Origin: Rickettsiales bacterium
GTDB lineage: Bacteria > Pseudomonadota > Alphaproteobacteria > Rickettsiales > Deianiraeaceae
Reading direction: 5' to 3'
Assembly: GCA_947378695.1 (NCBI GenBank)
Contig: CANCKZ010000065.1
Location: 1-5,110, forward strand
Length of the DNA stretch: 5,110 nucleotides
Below, piece by piece: positions 1-5,110 of the stretch. The translations under genes were made by a program, and so were the position numbers. The notes below the pieces were generated by a model. It did not search any database. It saw nothing but the letters and a program-made list of their open reading frames with translations, and was not told the DNA's origin. Each line of letters opens with the position of its first letter. The stretch's first letter is position 1.

Positions 1-798
1 AATGCGTTTGCACACCCTTATGGTCCTTATAAAGTTGGAAAGCCTTATATAGTTTCCTCTGGTAAATCCTTTGCACCGCAAGAGGTTTCAACCCTTAAAC
101 AGCGTGGAATAGCATCGTGGTATGGTAAAGATTTTGATGGGAAAATGACAGCAAATGGTGGAATTTTTGACAGCACCCTTTTAACAGCAGCACACAGAAC
201 TCTTCCAATGCCGTCCGTTGTGTTAATCACGAATGTTACAAATGGTAAGATGGCGGTTGTTGTTGTGAACGATCGTGGACCATTTTCCGACACAGAAAGC
301 AGACTTATCGATGTTTCAAAGCAGGCGGCAAAGAACCTTGGTTTTTTAGAACAAGGCAGGGCAAATGTGGAAATGGAATATATTCCAAGTTTAAGTCAAA
401 AGCTGAAAAATGGTCAAGATATCACGCAGTCTGAAATTGACGATGTTATTGCATCGAAAAAAATTCAACCCGCTCAAATGGTGCAAAATATCGACATTGC
501 AAACGAATTTTTGGAAGGGCAGTCGATAGGCAAAACCGTTTTTAATGAATCACGAGAAGGGCAGTCGCTTTATGTTCAGGCCGGCGTTTTTGAGGTTCTT
601 AGTAACGCACAGGAGCTTTACAAAAACCTTGTACAAAACATTCCGTCCGTGCAAATTCGCAGTGAAAAGCGTGAGGCGAAAAACTTTTATGTTGTGCGTT
701 CCGGTCCTTTTTCAACGCAGCAAGTTGCGGAATCGTCTCGCAGTCAAATTGGTGGACTTTGTAAAGACTGCAACCCAATGATTGTTGTTATTCAGTAA
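1..798 (+). CDS. rlpA: RlpA-like septal lytic transglycosylase with SPOR domain, 5' end outside window
   Basis: This is the C-terminal 265 codons of an RlpA-family protein. The frame is open from base 1, so the ATG at 145 is internal and the signal peptide/lipobox lies upstream. RlpA proteins are secreted cell-wall factors that cleave glycan strands lacking stem peptides at the division septum. Window residues 36-42 (GIASWYG) open the double-psi beta-barrel domain. TAAH with H65, NDRGPF at 90-95 and RLIDVS at 101-106 are all present. A SPOR domain spans about 189-263 (SLYVQAGVF, then VVRSGPF) and would bind denuded septal peptidoglycan. The family motif TANGE reads TANGG here: residue 54 (codon GGA, 160-162) is Gly. 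It lies 11 residues before H65, the same spacing as E120 and H131 of Pseudomonas RlpA (recalled from memory). The protein may therefore bind septa without cleaving. Family assignment is firm; enzymatic activity is doubtful. Confidence 0.93.
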   Translation, partial: NAFAHPYGPYKVGKPYIVSSGKSFAPQEVSTLKQRGIASWYGKDFDGKMTANGGIFDSTLLTAAHRTLPMPSVVLITNVTNGKMAVVVVNDRGPFSDTESRLIDVSKQAAKNLGFLEQGRANVEMEYIPSLSQKLKNGQDITQSEIDDVIASKKIQPAQMVQNIDIANEFLEGQSIGKTVFNESREGQSLYVQAGVFEVLSNAQELYKNLVQNIPSVQIRSEKREAKNFYVVRSGPFSTQQVAESSRSQIGGLCKDCNPMIVVIQ

Positions 799-827
799 TG
801 TTGCTAAGTTAGTAATGTTGCTAAGTT
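794..827. repeat. 17-bp perfect tandem duplication spanning the rlpA stop
   Basis: AGTAATGTTGCTAAGTT occurs at 794-810 and again immediately at 811-827. The first copy begins inside the last Gln codon of rlpA and carries its TAA stop, so the duplication leaves the protein unchanged. Both copies are identical, which suggests a recent slippage or duplication event. Each copy contains ATGTTGCTA, which can pair with TAGCAACAT at 835-843. Confidence 0.9.
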
Positions 828-843
828 TTTGCCATAGCAACAT
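815..843. terminator. Hairpin between convergent rlpA and pyrE, possible weak terminator
   Basis: ATGTTGCTA (815-823) is the reverse complement of TAGCAACAT (835-843), giving a 9-bp stem with an 11-nt loop that holds a T-run. The upstream repeat copy (798-806) could pair with the same right arm. The site sits where transcripts from both directions would end. However, no T-tract follows the stem on either strand and the stem is modest in GC, so intrinsic termination is only a possibility. Confidence 0.35.
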
Positions 844-856
844 GAAAATTTACCAA

Positions 857-1459
857 TTATTTTGGCATTTTTCTTGAACCCGGTTTAATTGCCTCAATTT
901 TTTTGAGTCTTTCGGGAATGTTGTCGGCATCAAAAACTTCGGCGTTGACTTTATAAAGATGAGCGATTGTATAAGGGAATTTTGCAATTTCTTCCTCTGC
1001 CATGCGGTTAATTATTGCACCGCAGCCAACAATTTTGCAACCAAATGGCTTAATTGCCTCAATTGCTTCAAGAGTCGATTTCCCAGTTGTAATTACATCT
1101 TCCAAAACAAGAACTTTGTCTTTATGAGACAACTGGAATCCACGGCGAAGTTCGAATTTGTTGTCCACTCGTTCAACGAAAACATTGCGAACGCCAAGGT
1201 GTTTTGAGGTTTCGTAACCAACAATAACCCCACCCATAGCAGGCGAAACAACAACATTGTATTCCTCCAAAAATGTTGATGCAATTGTGCGTGCAAGTTC
1301 GTGACAAATTTCTTCGGCAACTTTTGGGTTTTCGAAAATTTTCGCACATTGAATGTAGGTATCACTGTGTTTGCCAGATGAAAGAAGGAAGTGTCCTTTG
1401 AGGATTGCTCCAATTTTAGTAAGTATTTCCATGGGGGTGTTATTTAATAAGTTTTGCAT
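857..1459 (-). CDS. pyrE: Orotate phosphoribosyltransferase
   Basis: PyrE catalyses orotate + PRPP to orotidine 5'-monophosphate + PPi, the fifth step of de novo UMP synthesis, in the cytosol. With the ATG at 1459-1457 it has 200 residues. The N-terminal part carries GHFLLSSGKHSDTYIQCAK, a typical orotate/PRPP-binding segment. The PRPP-binding signature VLVLEDVITTGKS (consensus hydrophobics-E-D-x-x-T-T-G) is intact, and no catalytic segment appears lost. The 1459 start is preferred because AGGA lies 10 nt upstream. An ATG at 1432-1430 (MEILTKIG...) gives 191 residues and fits the usual family N-terminus, but no Shine-Dalgarno precedes it. A TTG at 1465 is also possible. The start overlaps the end of the upstream ATPase gene, so translational coupling is likely. 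It converges with rlpA. No other pyr gene is visible. Confidence 0.95.
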   Translation of the reverse strand: MQNLLNNTPMEILTKIGAILKGHFLLSSGKHSDTYIQCAKIFENPKVAEEICHELARTIASTFLEEYNVVVSPAMGGVIVGYETSKHLGVRNVFVERVDNKFELRRGFQLSHKDKVLVLEDVITTGKSTLEAIEAIKPFGCKIVGCGAIINRMAEEEIAKFPYTIAHLYKVNAEVFDADNIPERLKKIEAIKPGSRKMPK

Positions 1460-2144
1460 CGCCAATGCGTCCTAAATCGGATATATTGTGTGCTTGCTGA
1501 TTCTTTTCTTTTGTATAAACGAGGTATCTTTCGCGATGAGTGGCGATAAAAATTTGTGTCTTGTGAGACATTGACTCAAGTATTTCATAAAAGTTTAACA
1601 CAATATCGTCATCCATTGAGCTATCAAACTCGTCAAGGAGTAAAATATTTGGAATTTTCTGGCATTTCGTAATAAGCCATAAAATAAAAGCTGTTTTTTC
1701 ACCAGTTGACAAGCTCTTTAAAGGCAGGCCGACAATATTGTTTCTTGATTGGAAGTATAATGCTCCCCCTTTAACCATTGCATCGTAAAGTTTAATGTGC
1801 AGACCCAATGAAGATAAAAAAGCGTTACACTCATTAATCAAAGATTGCTCCGTTTGAAGTTTTAAAATCATTTCGTACTCCTCTTCAAACTGCCTTGATT
1901 CAGGAGGTATCATATTTTTTTTTGCATAATCTTTAATCTCAAGATAATTCTTAAAATTATGTATTGATGTTAGTAACGCCTTAATGTTCCGATCTTTGCT
2001 GTGGTATTTACCATATATATACTCCAACAGCTTTGTCTTCCCTCCGCCATTTTTTGATGTAATTATGTTTAGGCCTGTATGAGGTGTCCAGTCTTGATTT
2101 AACAGTGAATCGTGATCTCTAATCTCAATCTTATCAATACCCAT
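1440..2144 (-). CDS. Small stand-alone ABC/SMC-type AAA ATPase of unknown function
   Basis: The protein has 234 residues from the ATG at 2144. It shows the full set of ABC-type ATPase motifs: Walker A at 30-37 (SKNGGGKT, with Ser where SMC-like proteins usually have Gly), signature LSTGE at 145-149, Walker B at 167-172 (ILLLDE), D-loop SSMD at 175-178 and H-loop His203 (ATHRE). The segment between Walker A and the signature is only about 110 residues, helical and charged around 85-110. There is no long coiled coil, membrane segment or attached nuclease/TOPRIM domain. The frame stays open to an ATG at 2264 (274 residues), but those extra 40 residues have no family character, whereas MGIDKIEIRD leads straight into the usual first strand. 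Neither start has a clear ribosome binding site. The gene overlaps pyrE by about 20 bp and probably shares its transcript. Its sequence looks more AT-rich than sucA, so it may be an acquired gene. The biological role is unknown; a DNA-repair or defence-type role is possible but unsupported. Confidence 0.8.
   Translation of the reverse strand: MGIDKIEIRDHDSLLNQDWTPHTGLNIITSKNGGGKTKLLEYIYGKYHSKDRNIKALLTSIHNFKNYLEIKDYAKKNMIPPESRQFEEEYEMILKLQTEQSLINECNAFLSSLGLHIKLYDAMVKGGALYFQSRNNIVGLPLKSLSTGEKTAFILWLITKCQKIPNILLLDEFDSSMDDDIVLNFYEILESMSHKTQIFIATHRERYLVYTKEKNQQAHNISDLGRIGDAKLIK
1470..1473 (-). promoter_or_regulatory. Candidate ribosome binding site choosing the pyrE start
   Basis: The minus strand reads AGGA followed by 10 nt (CGCATTGGCG) and then ATG at 1459-1457. 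It lies inside the last codons of the upstream ATPase gene. The alternative ATG at 1432 is preceded by AATAACACCCCC, with no purine-rich site. The motif is short, so this is only moderate support for the 1459 start. Confidence 0.4.
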
Positions 2145-2286
2145 ATTTTTATATATACTTGAACAAGTCAAAACACCAAAAATAAAAAAATCAAGATAAT
2201 TCTTCCCACAAGAATGTTTCGGTAATTTTTCCCTTGACAATTTATTTTTAAAGACCTTTTGCATAAATCGATTTTAATTTCGAACA
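2145..2286. promoter_or_regulatory. Divergent intergenic region between the ATPase gene and sucA
   Basis: This region must hold the promoters for both directions if the ATPase starts at 2144. On the plus strand, TTGACA at 2234-2239 matches the -35 consensus exactly, but the best -10-like hexamer, CATAAA at 2262-2267, lies 22 nt away, which is too far for a standard promoter. On the minus strand, TATATA at 2157-2152 ends 7 nt before the ATPase ATG. It would give a nearly leaderless transcript, but lacks a good -35. A small dyad, ACTTG-AA-CAAGT (2157-2168), overlaps the minus-strand -10 candidate. That promoters lie here is inferred from gene orientation; the specific sites are weak. Confidence 0.35.
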
Positions 2287-4866
2287 ATGTTCTACAGCAC
2301 AAATCTTTCTTATATCGCGGAAGTCTACACAAAATTTTCTCAAAACCCTTCCTCAGTTGCACAATCTTGGCAGGATTATTTCAACGAAAATCCGGAAGAT
2401 GTTGAATTGATAAAAAAAGAATTGCAGAAAACCACATGGACACGCAATAAAATTTCCGTTATTGGTAATAAAAACGAGCTTTCGTCACTTCCAACAGAAG
2501 AGCAAAACGAAAAACCAAAAGATGTAAAAAAATCAGCACCAGCAAAGGAAGAAAAAGTGAAAGTTTCCGCTTCAAAAGTTGATCAAATTCGCACAGCGTT
2601 CAGAGACTTCGGACACCTTGCCTCACAACTTGACCCACTGGGATTCAAAAAAGGAAGAATTCACGGTGCAATATCAACGGCAATCAACGATTCCACAAAG
2701 GAGGACTCAGTTGAAATTGAGAGACTTCAAAATATCTACACAAACACAGTTGGTTATGAAATTTCACACATAAAAAATGAAAATGAATACCAATGGCTTG
2801 TTTCACAGATTGAATCAAACACGCTAACGGCTTCAAAAGAAGAAAAAATTACAGGTTTTGAAATGATGCTTCGTGCGGAAATTTTCGAACAAACAATCCA
2901 TAAAAAATTCCCGGGTGCTAAAAGGTTTTCAATTGAAGGTGCGGAATCCACAATGGTTGCATTGGAATCAATTATGCTGGAAGCTAGTAATGGCGGAGCG
3001 AAAGAGGTTATTTTAGGAATGGCACACAGGGGGCGTTTGAATACGCTTGTTCACACAACCGGCAAGCCATACCACGCAATTTTTTCAGAATTTGCAGGCG
3101 TATCTTCAATTCCAACTGGCACACCAGGTTCGGGAGATGTAAAATATCACCTTGGTTATGCGAAAACTCGCACACTTTTGAACAATAAGGAGCTTTATGT
3201 TACTTTAACGCCAAATCCATCGCACTTAGAAGCCGTGAACCCAGTAGTTATGGGGCGTGCAAGGGCAAGACAAGATGAATCTGGCAACACAAACGCAACT
3301 TTGCCAATTTTAATTCACGGAGACGCTGCGATGGCAGGGCAGGGCATTGTTTATGAATGCTTCCAAATGGCAAACCTTATTGGTTATGGAGTTGGTGGAA
3401 CAATTCACATTGCAATTAACAACCAAGTTGGTTTCACAGCGGTGCAATCGGAGGGGCTTTCCGGGCAGTACTGCACAGATGTTGCAAAGGTGATTGAAGC
3501 ACCGGTTTTCCATGTGAATGGAAATGATGTCGATTCTATAATAAAAGTTTCCAAAATTGCTGCACTTTACCGTCAAACTTTCAAAAAAGATGTCGTAATT
3601 GAGGTTTTTGCATACAGAAAATACGGTCACAATGAAGGCGATGAACCGCTTTTCACGCAACCTGTTATGTATGGAAAAATCAAAGAAATGGTTACGCCAG
3701 CACAGGTTTATAAAGCAAAAATTGCGGGACAATTCGACCAAAAAACCCTTGAAGATTTAGAAGCAAGAATTGTTTCTGAAATTGAAGCGGAATTTGAGAA
3801 ATCCAAAACATATAAACCAACGGAAGCTGACTGGTTGAAGGGTAAATGGTCTGATATCAAAATTTTAAGCGACGAAAAAGAGTTCTTTGATTTCAAAAAA
3901 ACACAAATTTCACAAACGATTTTTGATAAAGTTGGCGGTGCAATTTCTCGTGCTCCTGAAAATTTCGACATCAACCCAAAGGTTCGCAAGCTTTTGGAAT
4001 CTCGCCAGAAATCATTGCTTGAGGGCAAAGATATTGATTGGGGAACCGGCGAATTGCTTGCATACGGTTCACTTATTTTGGAGGGGCACAATGTTCGTCT
4101 TTCAGGTGAGGACTGCGAACGCGGCACATTTTCGCACAGGCATTCGGTTTATATTGACCAAAAAACTCAAAGCAAATACTACCCGCTTAACAACATTGAA
4201 GAAGGGCAGGCGAAATATTATGTCTACAACTCAATTCTTTCGGAATTTGGTGTTCTTGGTTATGAATACGGTTACGCAATGAACGATCCAAAACATTTAG
4301 TGATTTGGGAAGGACAATTCGGCGATTTCGCCAACGGTGCCGTGACAATTCACGACCAATTCATTTCATCTGGTGAAGATAAATGGCTTCGCATGAATGG
4401 ACTTGTGAACTTACTACCACATGGTTTTGAAGGTCAAGGACCAGAACATTCATCAGCAAGATTAGAACGCTTCCTTGCATATTGCGCACAAAATAATATG
4501 ATTGTCGCAAACTGCACAACGCCAGCGAACTTGTTCCACATTTTACGCCGTCAAGTGAAAATGCCGTTCAGAAAACCACTCGTGATAATGTCCCCGAAAT
4601 CACTTTTGAGGCACCCACTTGTAACTTCAACTGCAAGCGATTTCATTCAAGGCGAATTTAAGGAAATCATTTCAGATTCCAACACAAACGCAAGAAAAAT
4701 TGTCATTACAAGCGGAAAGGTTTATTATGACATCCTTGCCGAGCGTGACGCACGCAATGCCGATGTTGCAATAATTCGTATTGAACAATACTACCCGTTC
4801 AATTCAGATTTATTGAAAGCCACGCTTGCACAGTTTAAAAATGCGAAAGAAATCGTTTGGCTTTAA
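2287..4866 (+). CDS. sucA: 2-oxoglutarate dehydrogenase E1 component, interrupted by an in-frame stop near the 3' end
   Basis: SucA is the thiamine-diphosphate E1 subunit that decarboxylates 2-oxoglutarate and passes the succinyl group to the lipoyl arm of E2 (SucB) in the TCA cycle. ATG 2287 is the first possible start, since TAA lies in frame at 2275. The N-terminus has the E2-binding type segment (NPSSVAQSWQDYF), then a Lys/Ala-rich linker at about 63-95 and LDPLG. Catalytic parts are intact: HRGRLN (247-252), the ThDP/Mg motif G345-D346 with N378-N379, GHNEGDEP (447-454), SGED (606-609), WEGQFGDFAN (674-683) and GPEHSSAR. The loop reading LSGQYCTD differs from the more usual RSSPYCTD (recalled). 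Codon 860 is TAA (4864-4866), following KEIVWL, where relatives have Gln before EEP. The 859-residue product would lack the last 57 residues of the C-terminal domain. The complete form would be 916 residues, near the family's length. No Shine-Dalgarno is seen. sucB is expected to the right. This may be a pseudogene, a population variant or a sequence error. Confidence 0.93.
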   Translation: MFYSTNLSYIAEVYTKFSQNPSSVAQSWQDYFNENPEDVELIKKELQKTTWTRNKISVIGNKNELSSLPTEEQNEKPKDVKKSAPAKEEKVKVSASKVDQIRTAFRDFGHLASQLDPLGFKKGRIHGAISTAINDSTKEDSVEIERLQNIYTNTVGYEISHIKNENEYQWLVSQIESNTLTASKEEKITGFEMMLRAEIFEQTIHKKFPGAKRFSIEGAESTMVALESIMLEASNGGAKEVILGMAHRGRLNTLVHTTGKPYHAIFSEFAGVSSIPTGTPGSGDVKYHLGYAKTRTLLNNKELYVTLTPNPSHLEAVNPVVMGRARARQDESGNTNATLPILIHGDAAMAGQGIVYECFQMANLIGYGVGGTIHIAINNQVGFTAVQSEGLSGQYCTDVAKVIEAPVFHVNGNDVDSIIKVSKIAALYRQTFKKDVVIEVFAYRKYGHNEGDEPLFTQPVMYGKIKEMVTPAQVYKAKIAGQFDQKTLEDLEARIVSEIEAEFEKSKTYKPTEADWLKGKWSDIKILSDEKEFFDFKKTQISQTIFDKVGGAISRAPENFDINPKVRKLLESRQKSLLEGKDIDWGTGELLAYGSLILEGHNVRLSGEDCERGTFSHRHSVYIDQKTQSKYYPLNNIEEGQAKYYVYNSILSEFGVLGYEYGYAMNDPKHLVIWEGQFGDFANGAVTIHDQFISSGEDKWLRMNGLVNLLPHGFEGQGPEHSSARLERFLAYCAQNNMIVANCTTPANLFHILRRQVKMPFRKPLVIMSPKSLLRHPLVTSTASDFIQGEFKEIISDSNTNARKIVITSGKVYYDILAERDARNADVAIIRIEQYYPFNSDLLKATLAQFKNAKEIVWL

Positions 4867-5037
4867 GAAGAACCTAAAAACATGGGTGCTTGGGCGTTTA
4901 TTCGTGACTACCTTCAAGATGCAACCGATATTGTGGTGAAATTCTGTGGAAGAAAAGCTTCGCCATCGCCTGCAACAGGTTTTGCCTCGGTTCACGCAAA
5001 GGAGCAAAAAGCAATTGTTGATGAAGCACTTTCTTAA
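4867..5037 (+). pseudogene. sucA: 3' remnant of sucA beyond the in-frame TAA
   Basis: The sucA frame continues for 56 codons after the stop and ends at a TAA at 5035-5037. It starts EEPKNMGAWAF and continues with GRKASPSPATGFASVH, the hallmark C-terminus of 2-oxoglutarate dehydrogenase E1 (compare EEPxNxGAW and ASxSPAxG in relatives). There is no frameshift or further stop, so one C-to-T change in a CAA Gln codon explains the whole interruption. The coding pattern shows no decay, which argues for a recent mutation, an error, or continued use through suppression. Confidence 0.9.
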
Positions 5038-5062
5038 TTTTCAGCCATAACAAGGCAGGCCA

Positions 5063-5098
5063 CAAAACGAAGTGTATGTTCAAAACGAATATACACTT
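5063..5098. repeat. Inverted repeat overlaid on a 9-bp direct repeat downstream of sucA
   Basis: AAGTGTAT (5070-5077) and ATACACTT (5091-5098) form a perfect 8-bp inverted repeat with a 13-nt spacer. CAAAACGAA occurs at 5063-5071 and 5081-5089, exactly 18 bp apart. No T-tract follows within the window, so it is not an obvious intrinsic terminator. It could be a protein-binding site, a hairpin in the sucA-downstream transcript, or chance. No start codon with a good ribosome binding site is visible in 5038-5110, so no gene is called there. Confidence 0.4.
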
Positions 5099-5110
5099 GG
5101 CGATGTCACG

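Noticed and set aside
514..567. GAAGGGCAGTCG repeated at 514-525 and 556-567 in rlpA
   Set aside because: Both encode EGQS in frame in the linker before the SPOR domain, but the intervening sequence shows no repeat unit. Probably chance or a trivial linker similarity.
1721..1730. AAGGCAGGCC also present at 5052-5061
   Set aside because: An isolated 10-mer match, one copy inside coding sequence, with no flanking similarity.
2234..2267. TTGACA plus CATAAA as a clear sucA promoter
   Set aside because: The spacing of 22 nt is outside the usual 16-18 nt range, so it is mentioned only as a weak candidate within the intergenic region.
3310..4127. Long minus-strand open frames inside sucA
   Set aside because: They are antisense to strongly conserved SucA motifs and their translations are Cys/Ser/Phe-rich without domain character.
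4864..4866. UAA reassigned to glutamine genome-wide
   Set aside because: rlpA, pyrE and the ATPase gene all end in TAA at family-appropriate positions, and sucA itself ends at a second TAA, so TAA functions as a stop here.
4898..5083. Minus-strand open frame with a hydrophobic start
   Set aside because: It runs antisense through the conserved SucA C-terminus, has no family features, and is best explained as a shadow frame.
5072..5110. GTG at 5072, or ATG at 5076 or 5103, as start of sucB or another gene
   Set aside because: The short translations do not resemble the SucB N-terminus, no well-placed ribosome binding site is seen, and too few codons remain before the window edge.

Overview
The window looks like a chromosomal segment of an AT-rich alphaproteobacterium. 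All three recognisable housekeeping proteins fit that group: an RlpA-type protein with a SPOR domain, an orotate phosphoribosyltransferase, and the E1 subunit of 2-oxoglutarate dehydrogenase. The organism could be host-associated or an uncultured lineage, but this is inference from motifs and base composition judged by eye. No species can be named.

Layout from left to right. (1) Positions 1-798, plus strand: the 3' part of an rlpA gene. The N-terminus and signal peptide lie outside the window. The double-psi beta-barrel and SPOR domains are present, but the Glu expected in the catalytic motif is Gly. (2) Positions 799-856: a short gap between convergent genes, with a 17-bp perfect tandem duplication that includes the rlpA stop codon and a 9-bp inverted repeat. 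(3) Positions 857-1459, minus strand: pyrE, intact. (4) Positions 1440-2144, minus strand: a small stand-alone ABC/SMC-type ATPase upstream of pyrE, whose 3' end overlaps the likely pyrE start. The two are probably co-transcribed. (5) Positions 2145-2286: a divergent intergenic region. (6) Positions 2287-4866, plus strand: sucA, complete in its catalytic motifs but cut by an in-frame TAA where the family has a conserved Gln (W-x-Q-E-E-P). The remaining 56 codons (4867-5034) stay open and family-like up to a second TAA at 5035-5037. (7) Positions 5038-5110: no supported gene, but a short inverted repeat overlaid on a 9-bp direct repeat.

The genes do not form one pathway. RlpA acts on the septal cell wall, PyrE in pyrimidine synthesis, and SucA in the TCA cycle, where sucB would be expected just beyond the right edge. 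The ATPase has no assignable function.

The main point of interest is a set of small lesions in otherwise well-preserved genes: a nonsense codon in sucA, a lost catalytic Glu in rlpA, and a fresh-looking tandem duplication. These could be early gene decay, strain-level variants or sequence errors, and read-level data would separate these. No convincing new multi-gene system is visible.
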